Source: Mytilisepta virgata
Taxonomy: Eukaryota; Mollusca; Bivalvia; Mytilida; Mytilidae
Length of the DNA: 64,000 nt
NCBI GenBank assembly: GCA_028015205.1
Contig: CM051514.1
Location: 48,686,150-48,750,149 of the forward strand
Direction of reading: 5' to 3'
Positions 56,415 to 64,000 of this stretch are shown one piece after another. Position numbers and translations under genes: made by a program. Each line of letters starts with the position of its first letter. The stretch's first letter is position 1. The notes beneath the pieces were generated by a model. It had not been told where the DNA came from. It worked only from the letters and a program-made list of their open reading frames with translations, and did not search any database.

Positions 56415-57432
56415 CCTTGTTCTAGGTAGAGAAGAGTCTTATTTCGTGAAGAACCACTCTGATTCTGACAAAAAGTATTCTGAAGATGAAATTACAAACA
56501 TGTTAGATTTTCTCATAGACAACATATTCGTTGAATTTGGCGGTCTAATTTTTCAACAAACAATCGGCATTCCAATGGGAACCAACTGTGCTCCTCTCCT
56601 CGCCGATCTGTTTCTGTACTCATAGCGGACTTCATTCAAGGGTTACTACGTGAAAACAAAAAGAAACTAGCCCAATCCTTTAATTTCACTTTTCGTTATA
56701 TAGATGATGTGTTGTCGTTAAATAACGACAAATTCCAAGACTTTCTACATCTTATCTACCCCAGTGAACTTGAAATTAAGGATACTACAGATACACCAAA
56801 GTCCGCTTCATATTTGGATTTGTTTCTTGAAATAGACTATGAGGGACGTTTGAAGACAAAACTTTATGACAAACGTGATGACTTCAACTTTCCTATTGTT
56901 AATTTTCCCTTCTTAAGTAGCAATATACCAGCATCGCCTGCATATGGCGTCTACGTTTCTCAGCTTATCCGATTTTCAAGGGCATGCGTGAGTTACCCTG
57001 ACTTTCGACAAAGAGGATTACTGCTGTCACAAAAGCTTCTTAACCAGGGTTTTATCAGGGATAAGTTGATGTCATCACTTAAGAAATTTTACGGTCGTCA
57101 TCATGAATTGATTGACCATTACAGTGTTCCAATATCTAAGATGATGTTGGACCTGTTCCCACTGTCGTAACCTTTCATGTGCCTCCTACGATTTGTGACT
57201 TCCACCGGATTGACTTTGTTGAACTTCACGACGGGTGCCGTATACGGAGCAGGAACTGCTTACCCTTCCGGAGCACCTGGGTTCACTCCTGGTTTTTATA
57301 GGAGTTCGTGTTGTTCATTGTTTTTAGTTTTCTGTGTTTATTTGTTGTGCTTGTGGTTGTTCGTTTGTCTTCCCGGGTTTGTCTGTCCAATGGATTACGT
57401 TTTATTGATTGCTCCTTAGGTATGTTTGTCCT
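56415..57432 (+). mobile_element. 5'-truncated Penelope-like element inserted in A2
   Basis: AAATTTAGACTAAT at 56400-56414 and TTTGTCGACACTATTC at 57433 onward are contiguous beside A1 (63705-63735), so this 1-kb segment was inserted into A2. It carries an RT fragment (56430-57170) and a 3' UTR with CCGGAGCACCTGGGTTCACT and TTATAGGAGTTCGTGTTGTT. Confidence 0.8.
56430..57170 (+). pseudogene. Penelope-like reverse transcriptase, C-terminal part
   Basis: First segment: KNHSDSDKKYSEDEI, NMLDFLIDNIFVEFGGLIFQ, GIPMGTNCAPLLADLFLYS (motif B). A small deletion near 56625 breaks the frame. It resumes as FIQGLLRENKKKLAQSFNF, RYIDDVLSLNN (motif C), ELEIKDTTDTPKSASYLDLF, KLYDKRDDFNFPIVNFPFLS, SNIPASPAYGVYVSQLIRFS and FYGRHHELIDHY, ending at 57170. 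This RT is very common in bivalve genomes. I place it in the Penelope-like group (possibly Naiad-type) from its motifs. The N-terminal half is missing. Confidence 0.75.
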
Positions 57433-57612
57433 TTTTGTCGACACTATTCAACGTGGCTGAACTGCTCCCTGATATTGATTTTTGCTAAGGACCTCGTCGG
57501 CCAAATTAAAACGTCATCCCATTGTGACGTCACAAGCACCTGTTCCGTCAAAATAATTATCTTCCTTAGACCATACAAGCATTTTTATTTTTCAAAAAAA
57601 TAAAACTTGAAT
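57433..57612 (-). repeat. Split direct repeat A2 (main part)
   Basis: TTTTGTCGACACTATTCAAC to AATAAAACTTGAATTT, matching 63717-63910. A1 has an extra 11 nt (GTTTACCAAAA). Confidence 0.9.
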
Positions 57613-57833
57613 TTTTTGTCAACACTGTTGAGCTTGTTTTGAGGGCAAGTAGTGAAAACATAGTTGAATGAAAATGTCATTTATTAATAAAATGACTTAA
57701 ATCAATCAATTTATATTCATACATTGTCATTAATAAATGACTAAAAATTACAATACATAAATGACATAAAAATTACATACAATTTTTGCATTAAATTGTC
57801 CCTCAAAGATGGGGAAAGTAATAAAAACGCCAA
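57613..57833 (-). repeat. Split direct repeat B1
   Basis: Same as 56050-56270. Its first bases (TTTTGTCAACACTGTT) resemble the first bases of A (TTTTGTCGACACTATT), probably the recombination site. Confidence 0.9.
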
Positions 57834-57958
57834 AGTATTGTGAAAACAATACCCCCCATCCGAAACAGTGTTGGAAAAAAAAAAAGAATCATTCAAAAAT
57901 GGACAAAATTGGACATCCTACAAAAACATATATTCAATTAACATATTTACAAAAAAGT

Positions 57959-58375
57959 ATCTGTATCTCGAAGGCGCATGTCCTCGTGAGAAACAGATCA
58001 AGGACATTTCAACATAAAATTAATTTCACAACAAACGTTGTATATATATAACAAAAACCACGCTATGTACTCAAAGGCACATGTCCTCGTGAGTACCCAA
58101 TCAAATACCTATGAAACAACTAATTACGAACAATGCTTAACCTATTAAAAAATTAGGCACCAAATATTTACATTCAATGAGCATTACGAACCAAAAAGTC
58201 TTACAAATTTCTACAATTATTATCGTTTTACTTTGCTGTTAACAAATATAATGCCACAAGGGCACATGTCCCCGTGTGGCTATCATTACGACTGAGAACC
58301 AGTACCGTGACACAGTTTGAGACCCCCCTAACGAATAACGAAGGTGTTACCAAAAGCACATGTCTTCGTGGCAAC
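57959..58375 (-). ncRNA. Four covarying hairpins in the 3' region of the Ngaro-type element
   Basis: H1 57959-57998, H2 58067-58096, H3 58253-58280, H4 58346-58375. Given strand: outer stems differ but pair in each case (H2 GTACTCA/TGAGTAC; H3 GCCACA/TGTGGC; H4 GTTACCA/TGGCAAC; H1 ATCTGTATCTC/GAGAAACAGAT with one mismatch). Inside is a fixed plan: A, 3-bp inner stem, 7-nt loop, inner stem, CG. The inner stem covaries: AGG/CCT (H1, H2), GGG/CCC (H3), AAG/CTT (H4). The loop is CACATGT (CGCATGT in H1), containing the palindrome ACATGT. The single imperfect pair in H4 becomes G-U on the minus strand, the sense strand of the element. H4 begins 6 nt after the recombinase stop. Confidence 0.75.
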
Positions 58376-58381
58376 AAATAA

Positions 58382-59314
58382 TCATTTCCCTATTGAAAGC
58401 ATGGGGATCCTGATATATTTTTTGTAAGCGTTGGAATTCCACCTACCCATTAATTGAATGAGCTCGTCTTTCGTCCCAATTTCTGCTGCGTACGATCCAG
58501 CCCCTAGCCTAAAACTGTGTCCCTTATATGATTGGGTATCCATATTACACCATTGAAGACATGCCTGTAACTGTTTTGTAAAAAAATGACGTGGAATTGG
58601 ACTTTGATCCATGAAACAAAAAAGAGGACCAGCATAGTTTCCCCTTATTTTTGCATATTCCCATAATGCTTTAACAGGGCACACGCTTTCGTCTTCACAA
58701 TGTGCATTTACTAACAATATATGACAAGATTTTCCTGTGTTATGCTTGAACTTTTTCATGTGCAGCTCAATAGAATACGGCCAATGCGACGCTTTGAATA
58801 GAAACTTAACCTCATTGTATTGCAAGGTATTATTAGAAACTTTGTTCGTCTTCGTCATTTCTTCTACTCTCAAAAAAGCGTGAAATGCTATTAAAAACAT
58901 GGCTTTGAAAAGAACACGCAGAAAATGGGAGGAACATGTAAACTCTAATGATGACACTAATTCGCGCAGGATATCTTTAGTGATAGGTAACCTTGTATCT
59001 TTACTTGGTCCTGATTTGCGTACGCCCTGTAAAGATTTCTTTACTACAAAATGCTGGGTGTTATCGGGCAAACTTTGAAGCTTATTCATGTAACCAATCA
59101 CCGAAATATAAGAACAGATAGTTGAATATGCCAGATTGTTACGATGACAAAAAGCAATGAACAAGCATAATTGTGTTACTGATGGTGGTAAAACAGATTG
59201 CTTTGGGAAATAGATAGATAAAAAATGTTTGAACCATGCAAAAGCGCTTTCATATACCGCCCGGGAAGACTGAGTTAACGCATTTTCTAAAATGTATTCA
59301 GCTGACTGCATCAA
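58382..59314 (-). CDS. Tyrosine recombinase of the Ngaro-type element
   Basis: 310 residues. An N-terminal SAM-like core-binding region (about 1-100; SSRAVYESAFAWFKHFL, YSTICSYISVIGYMNKL) is followed by the catalytic domain: R149 in HAFLRVEEM, H266 and R269 in GHSFRLGAGSYAAE, W292 in MGRWNSNAYKKY, and the nucleophile Tyr at 300 (or 297). This tetrad is that of lambda-integrase-type recombinases, which integrate circular cDNA of DIRS/Ngaro elements without target duplication. The start codon overlaps the RT stop (ATGA), suggesting coupled translation. Intact. Confidence 0.9.
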   Translation of the reverse strand: MMQSAEYILENALTQSSRAVYESAFAWFKHFLSIYFPKQSVLPPSVTQLCLFIAFCHRNNLAYSTICSYISVIGYMNKLQSLPDNTQHFVVKKSLQGVRKSGPSKDTRLPITKDILRELVSSLEFTCSSHFLRVLFKAMFLIAFHAFLRVEEMTKTNKVSNNTLQYNEVKFLFKASHWPYSIELHMKKFKHNTGKSCHILLVNAHCEDESVCPVKALWEYAKIRGNYAGPLFCFMDQSPIPRHFFTKQLQACLQWCNMDTQSYKGHSFRLGAGSYAAEIGTKDELIQLMGRWNSNAYKKYIRIPMLSIGK

Positions 59315-61134
59315 AGAGGAAACATCAGGTGCGACACATCTACGGGAACTTCGTCCAACTGAGAAGCCACTTCTCGGAGGTCTGAAAGCTGAAAACGAGA
59401 CATTTTATCAGCTAAAATGTTTTGGAGACCAGGAATATGAACGGACTCAAAAACTATATTAAACGTCATAGCTGTAATAACCAAACGCCTAATAAGTTTC
59501 ATAAGATACCGATCTTTCGAAGTCTTTCGATTTATCGTATACATGACTGCGATATTGTCCGTGTGGAATTTAATGCGCCTATTCCTCAAAATATGTCCCC
59601 AAAGCTCGACCGCTAATACTATAGGAAACAATTCCTTTACTGTTATGTGAAATTTCTTGAATTCATCTGGCCACGCTTGTGCGAACCATCGTGACCCAAG
59701 ATAACCCCCAAAACCGATATTACTAGAATCCGTAAATAAGTTCAAGGTCACGGACGAATCCCATTCCGACGGCAACAGTACGCATGTGCCGTTGAAGTTT
59801 TCAATAAAGACTTTCCAAACATTAATATCCGCTTTGGCCTCTTTAGTCAATTTTCTAAAGTGGTTTGGGGCCTTAAGACCCTTAGTTAAATCAATTATTC
59901 TCCTTAAAAATGTTCTACCCGGAACAACTGCCGCACACGCAAAGTTTAGTAGTCCTACCAACGATTGTAATTCTCTCAAAGTAGCGCGCTTTTTCCGTCC
60001 AAACTCACTTAAAAGCAATTTGATTTTTGAAATTTTGTCTTCCGGGAGCCTTATTTCCATCGCTAGAGAATCTAATTCAAGGCCAAGAAAAACCATGCAC
60101 GTAGCCGGTTGAAATGTTTTCTCTTGTTTAATTGGAATTCCGATTTTTGCAGACATTTCAAGAAACCTATTCAAATCGGTTTGACACAGAATGCTTGGTG
60201 GTGGAGCTACAAATAAAAAATCGTCCAGAACATGTACGCAGTCATGGATACCTAATTTATTCATAGCAACCCAATGCAACGCGGTACTGACTTTTTCAAA
60301 CAGATTTGGCCCGTACGAAAGTCCCATACTTAATGTTTTATCAAAATAAAATCCGTTTTCAAACGAAAAACCCAATAAATGATAACTGTCCGGGTGCACT
60401 GGCACAATTTTGTACGCATGCGCTATATCCGTTTTTGCGAAAAATGCACCTTTACCGTATTTTCTCAAAAGTTCCATTGCATTGTCAATGTTTTGGTACG
60501 ACACGCTCTTAAATTCTTCAGGGATTCCGTCATTCACAGACATCCCTTTCGGATACGACAAATGATGTATAGTTCTAAAGTCAGTGGAGTTCGCTTTCGG
60601 GACTAAGCCTAAAGGGGATGTGATAAAATTATCCAGGGGTGGTGATGAGAACGGTCCTGCTATGCGGCCCGCTAACTTTTCAACCTCAATCTTTTGCTTT
60701 AAAATTTCGTGGTTTTCAACGGCAGATTTAAGATTATTTGGAACTTTACTTGAATAATGACCTTCAAATGGAATCCTGAACCCGCACCTAAAACCTTCTA
60801 CTAAAAACCTAGCCTTTTCTTTATCATATCCTCGTAAGTATAACTGAAGTGCAGAAAATTTCACGGGTGTTACAATTTCTAAATCATTTTTTGTTAGGCA
60901 AGGACTTCTGACTATTGGCTTGCTTGTTCGTTTTCTCTCCACTCTGAGTGGAGTTTGTGAATCGTGACAACCATTTTTGACAGACTTTTCGTGAATGTTG
61001 CCCTGTACAGTGCTGACAGAAATGTCCGAACCTACAAAACTGTTTTGTACATGATCCTGTGTTATTATAGGTGTGACATGTAAGCCTTCTCTTGTTGACA
61101 TGATTCCCTTTTGATCTATTGTTGCCGTTGGCAA
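59311..61134 (-). CDS. Reverse transcriptase-RNase H of the Ngaro-type element
   Basis: 607 residues. RT blocks: SPLGLVPKANSTDFRTIHHL (about 173-192), KTDIAHAYKIVPV (catalytic D236), LSMGLSYGPNLF (268-279), HVLDDFLFV (D304, D305), FLGLELDSL (349-357). RNase H: LFTDSSNIGFGGY (D469), VKELFPIVLAVELWG (E501), FHTDNIAVMY (D526), ILADKMSR (D575). The VLDD variant of YxDD and the compact RT-RH order are typical of DIRS/Ngaro elements. The ORF overlaps gag by 251 nt in a different frame, so it may be made by frameshifting or re-initiation; the true start is uncertain (conserved sequence begins only near residue 90). Intact. Confidence 0.9.
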   Translation of the reverse strand: MPTATIDQKGIMSTREGLHVTPIITQDHVQNSFVGSDISVSTVQGNIHEKSVKNGCHDSQTPLRVERKRTSKPIVRSPCLTKNDLEIVTPVKFSALQLYLRGYDKEKARFLVEGFRCGFRIPFEGHYSSKVPNNLKSAVENHEILKQKIEVEKLAGRIAGPFSSPPLDNFITSPLGLVPKANSTDFRTIHHLSYPKGMSVNDGIPEEFKSVSYQNIDNAMELLRKYGKGAFFAKTDIAHAYKIVPVHPDSYHLLGFSFENGFYFDKTLSMGLSYGPNLFEKVSTALHWVAMNKLGIHDCVHVLDDFLFVAPPPSILCQTDLNRFLEMSAKIGIPIKQEKTFQPATCMVFLGLELDSLAMEIRLPEDKISKIKLLLSEFGRKKRATLRELQSLVGLLNFACAAVVPGRTFLRRIIDLTKGLKAPNHFRKLTKEAKADINVWKVFIENFNGTCVLLPSEWDSSVTLNLFTDSSNIGFGGYLGSRWFAQAWPDEFKKFHITVKELFPIVLAVELWGHILRNRRIKFHTDNIAVMYTINRKTSKDRYLMKLIRRLVITAMTFNIVFESVHIPGLQNILADKMSRFQLSDLREVASQLDEVPVDVSHLMFPL

Positions 61135-62173
61135 GAAAAAGCTGTTGTGCAGACTTAAACCTACTTTCTAACCCATCAGCTAGTGCAGAATTGTACAGTT
61201 CTGCTACTAAAGTATCGTAGGACATATTCACAGGGTCATTTTGTCGCATTTGACGAAATGTTTTGTCATATTTGAGAGCTGCCTCATCAGTGGTTTTATT
61301 TGCAACATTCATGATAATGCTAGCATATTTCATTAACTTTGGGGATTCTGTGGGATATTTTTGACAGTATATTGAGACAAAAATATGAAAGGCTTCCAGC
61401 CACTGTGTCACGGTACTTATCTTAGTGCTAGTATGTTGAACCTTAACAAACCCAGGGCCGTCCTCTCCCTCTCCAGAACCCTCTTGAAAAGTATACTTAG
61501 TATCCTTTAACTCCCTTTTAGGTAACAAAACCTCAAAATTCACATACTGATCAGCCCATATTTGAGACTTAACTTTTTGGTCTATCCCGAGAGAGAGGGG
61601 ACGGCTAATAGAATTTACAGCATACAGATTATTATTCAATGTACCTGATTGATTGACAATATTGTTCATCACATTTTGAGTTGCAGTACCAATTGTTTCC
61701 ATCTGTGACTCGGACGCGATTCTCGATGTACTGTCACTACCATTGGGCGTTGTAACTGAATTACTGCTTGCATTACTTGACGCAGAGTTACTACCAGCAT
61801 TATTTGAAGCCGAATTACCGCTACCGTCACTACCGTTTGGTGCTGAGATTGGAACGTTAACCGGAGAAGCGTCATTAGTCTGAGTCATGATTAATCCACT
61901 TTGTTTAAGCGACTGCACTATTGATTTTGTAATATCTGGCATGGCTGCTTGTAACATATTACCAAATAGTGTCCCAACATCGGACTGAGTATTAGCATTT
62001 CCCGTATTTGTTGGCCGTGGGTTTGAAGGTACAGTAACTATTGGTTGTGAGTTCGTGGCACTAGTAACACCCCTGTCTGATTGAGAAGTAATATTTTTAT
62101 GCTGACGTATAGTCACTCTTTCCGCTATTCTCCTTGACTTCCTGGGCGGACCCCCTCCAACCTGTCTGGACAT
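60884..62173 (-). CDS. Gag-like protein of the Ngaro-type element
   Basis: 429 residues, start at 62173. N-terminal basic stretch (PPRKSRRIAERVTIRQHK), Ser/Asn/Gly-rich linker (about 113-152), a conserved central region (QWLEAFHIFVSIYCQKYP, YASIIMNVA, YDTLVAELYNSAL), and a C-terminal Cys/His cluster: CHTYNNTGSCTKQFC, RFGHFCQHCTGQHSRKVC. That spacing (C..N.G.C...C...H.C..C...H....C) is characteristic of DIRS/Ngaro Gag and probably binds nucleic acid. Intact. Confidence 0.85.
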   Translation of the reverse strand: MSRQVGGGPPRKSRRIAERVTIRQHKNITSQSDRGVTSATNSQPIVTVPSNPRPTNTGNANTQSDVGTLFGNMLQAAMPDITKSIVQSLKQSGLIMTQTNDASPVNVPISAPNGSDGSGNSASNNAGSNSASSNASSNSVTTPNGSDSTSRIASESQMETIGTATQNVMNNIVNQSGTLNNNLYAVNSISRPLSLGIDQKVKSQIWADQYVNFEVLLPKRELKDTKYTFQEGSGEGEDGPGFVKVQHTSTKISTVTQWLEAFHIFVSIYCQKYPTESPKLMKYASIIMNVANKTTDEAALKYDKTFRQMRQNDPVNMSYDTLVAELYNSALADGLESRFKSAQQLFLANGNNRSKGNHVNKRRLTCHTYNNTGSCTKQFCRFGHFCQHCTGQHSRKVCQKWLSRFTNSTQSGEKTNKQANSQKSLPNKK

Positions 62174-62971
62174 GGCTCAGCTGAAAATAAAATGTAACAG
62201 TGCCACATTACTCAACATTAACACCCAGTTTCAAAACATCATTGATAAGGGAAGGTAATGCCTACAACTTCCATCTTTACTGAAAGAGAGAGAGAGAGAA
62301 AAAAAAGAACTTATCATGATAGGCTCCTCCCCCATATGACATATGTGCAGCAACTGCGATCAAACCTTTGTTACGCTAGTTTACATATATATATTATTTA
62401 CACCATTTAATTCATCATATTCCGCCCTAACTTGGCAAATAATATATGACCTGCAAACAAAACCATATTATTTCACAGGTATACCATTTTATCATCATAA
62501 TATTGCAACTTGTTACCATAAATCATAAAGGGGTACACATAAACCCCAACAAGTGCATTTACATTTCATATACATGTACCCATCTACAGAAAACTGACAT
62601 ATCAGTCGACCAGTTGCGCCGCAACCATTACATTTTATTATTGACCTCAAATTGTCATGTTCTTAAACTTTAAAAACCGTTTTGACACCAGTCCAGTATT
62701 TATGTATTCTGAATTTTATTTAAAACCCATAAAAACTGTGAAGCTTCCGGGATAATCTTTTCATCAAATTTGCTTTCACCCGAACTTACAAGCTAGTTTC
62801 TATACTGTTCAATAATTTTGTACTTTTTAAACAAAATTCTTATTTAACCTAGACATGTGCTGTACAATTCTCGCATCATGAAGATTTTATTGAAATTTTC
62901 CCTTTTTTTCATATACTGCACAAACACCAATATACACACATAAAAGAAAACAACTAAAATACTTATATTTT
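62174..62971 (-). other. Spacer between SGNH and Gag ORFs
   Basis: About 800 bp without ORF. (GA)n at 62283-62299. GGGTACA and TGTACCC (about 62531 and 62574) could form a long-loop stem. A promoter for Gag or a splice site may lie here but cannot be identified. Confidence 0.4.
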
Positions 62972-63559
62972 TCAGAAATCCCTATTACATTGCATCAATG
63001 CTTCCCGAATTGATCTGTAATACCGAACCATTCCCTCATCTTCATTGAGATGACAACCATCGTAGAAGATTTTCTTGTTTGTCTCTTTGACACCATGTAT
63101 TTTCCGAAAGAATACTCCCTCTACTCCAACTAGTTCGCGTTTTAATTGTCCATTAAAATATCTTTTCAACGAATTATAGTCATCCGCCAGCAAATGTCTC
63201 GGCTTTAACCTAGGGAGCAGTTCGAAAACGTGAACAATTTTTACGCCAAAGCAACGACGAAATTTCTGAGCTAACAGTGAAACTCTCATGACCAACTCGT
63301 CACACAACTTAACGTCAGCATCCGCTTGATCAAGGTCGTTGCCTGCCACGTGTAGCACCACAACTGTCGGCCGGTAATCCAGTATAACCTGACACATCTC
63401 GGCTGTGTCACTGCTGCTTGACACCTTTCCGCCTCCAATTCCGTAGCACAGGATGCGATCATACATGTCTCTATGATTCAGACAAGTCAACTCCGGTCTT
63501 TTCCAAATATAATTCTTCAACTTGTTCACATGAGAACTTCCTATAATAAGCGCAGCCAT
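62972..63559 (-). CDS. SGNH/GDSL-type hydrolase of the Ngaro-type element
   Basis: 195 residues. Block I IIGSSHVNKL (catalytic Ser at 9), block II GIGGGKV (Gly about 42), block III LHVAGNDLDQA (N74), block V FYDGCHLNEDEG (D167, H170). These are the SGNH hydrolase signatures. Hydrolase ORFs of this fold are known accessory genes of some Ngaro and other retroelements, substrate unknown. Here the ORF is placed first, upstream of Gag, and is fully open, which implies selection. Start chosen at the first ATG, 2 residues before the conserved strand. Confidence 0.9.
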   Translation of the reverse strand: MAALIIGSSHVNKLKNYIWKRPELTCLNHRDMYDRILCYGIGGGKVSSSSDTAEMCQVILDYRPTVVVLHVAGNDLDQADADVKLCDELVMRVSLLAQKFRRCFGVKIVHVFELLPRLKPRHLLADDYNSLKRYFNGQLKRELVGVEGVFFRKIHGVKETNKKIFYDGCHLNEDEGMVRYYRSIREALMQCNRDF

Positions 63560-63705
63560 GTTGCACCTTCAAGGAGTTTGACACCCAGCCTTTCTGCGAA
63601 TAACTTCCCTTTTACAACAAAACCAGCAATATAAACAGATTTACAAGTTCAATACTACTGTCCATTAATGTTACCTGAATATGTTAATCCACTATAAATC
63701 TCAAA

Positions 63706-63910
63706 AATTTAGACTAATTTTGTCGACACTATTCAACGTGGCTGAACTGCTCCCTGATATTGATTTTTGCTAAGGACCTCGTCGGCCAAATTAAAACGTC
63801 ATCCCATTGTGACGTCACAAGCACCTGTTCCGTCAAAATAATTATCTTCCTTAGACCATACAGTTTACCAAAAAGCATTTTTATTTTTCAAAAAAATAAA
63901 ACTTGAATTT
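63706..63910 (-). repeat. Split direct repeat A1 (5' end of the element)
   Basis: AAATTTAGACTAATTTTGTC through AAATAAAACTTGAATTT; matched by 56400-56414 plus 57433-57612. Confidence 0.9.
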
Positions 63911-64000
63911 TATTATATACAAGTTTACAAAAAAATATTACACAAACTAAAATGTCAACTTAACTGTTCAAAATCTTTCGTCTTTTCCTAATCCAGAATT
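63911..64000 (-). repeat. LTR copy, continuation right of the Ngaro insertion
   Basis: TATTATATACAAGTTTACAA, ATGTCAACTTAACTGTTCAA continue exactly where 56049 stopped relative to the LTR at 11104-11703, and run off the window. This copy is more diverged than the pair at 11-13.6 kb. Confidence 0.85.

Larger units (their letters stand above)
56050..63910 (-). mobile_element. Ngaro-type tyrosine-recombinase retrotransposon with split direct repeats
   Basis: 7.86 kb in total, about 6.8 kb without the nested insertion. On the minus strand the order is A1 (63910-63706), SGNH ORF, Gag, RT-RNase H, tyrosine recombinase, four hairpins, B1 (57833-57613), A2 (57612-57433 plus 56414-56400), B2 (56270-56050). 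This A1-body-B1-A2-B2 plan is the split-direct-repeat layout of the Ngaro/PAT branch of tyrosine-recombinase retrotransposons. All four ORFs are open. The flanking LTR halves join without duplicated bases, consistent with recombinase-type integration, which leaves no target duplication. Coding genes are typical of Ngaro (VLDD in RT, HxxR...Y recombinase, SGNH hydrolase). Confidence 0.88.

Noticed and set aside
59422..60606. Plus-strand ORFs opposite the RT gene
   Set aside because: Antisense shadows of the intact RT-RNase H ORF.

Overview
This is eukaryotic DNA, most likely from a marine bivalve and probably a mussel-type genome. It is AT-rich with very few coding regions. It has small GT-AG introns, TATA boxes and AATAAA signals, a DM9-domain (DUF3421) gene, a tRNA-like SINE present in several copies, and many layers of transposable elements. 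No prokaryotic gene organisation, CRISPR array or functional RNA gene was seen. The species call is inference from repeat style and gene content.

Left third (1-27 kb): almost entirely repeats. There are tandem arrays rich in the extended half-site TGACCTTGA (0.5-1.3 kb), terminal-inverted-repeat (TIR) elements (2.3-4.6 kb), and a three-level nest at 9.8-14.6 kb. In that nest a young LTR retrotransposon (two 600-bp LTRs with one visible difference, 4-bp target duplication) sits inside the reverse transcriptase gene of a Penelope-like element, which itself lies between inverted repeats. Then come non-LTR retrotransposon fragments, two adjacent TA-flanked MITEs at 18.1-18.5 kb, a GATC/TCGA-rich foldback element at 21.1-22.1 kb, and two head-to-head copies of a tandem-repeat-bearing element at 23.6-27.0 kb.

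Middle (27-55 kb): the host genes. A DM9 lectin-like gene lies on the minus strand (coding exon 28982-29413, non-coding first exon with TATA box near 31.0-31.1 kb). Two previously invisible genes on the plus strand are assembled here from very small exons. Gene 1 (37958-43176, 4 exons, 71 residues) and gene 2 (48415-54655, 5 exons, 80 residues) each begin with a signal-peptide exon ending in a phase-1 donor. Each then adds short modules that end in or contain dibasic/tribasic sites (RRKR, TKR, IKR, RRRR, LKR) and finishes with an AATAAA signal. They look like secreted prepropeptides (antimicrobial, neuropeptide or other bioactive peptide precursors). No family could be assigned. Copies of a hairpin-headed repeat sit in and around both genes.

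Right end (56.0-63.9 kb): an apparently intact Ngaro-type tyrosine-recombinase retrotransposon on the minus strand, with SGNH-hydrolase, Gag, RT-RNase H and tyrosine-recombinase ORFs all open. Its split direct repeats are arranged A1-body-B1-A2-B2. It interrupts a copy of the same LTR seen at 11-13.6 kb without a visible target-site duplication, and its A2 repeat has been interrupted by a 5'-truncated Penelope-like element. Just after the recombinase stop codon are four hairpins with a conserved ACATGT loop and compensating stem changes, the strongest candidate here for an undescribed functional RNA element.
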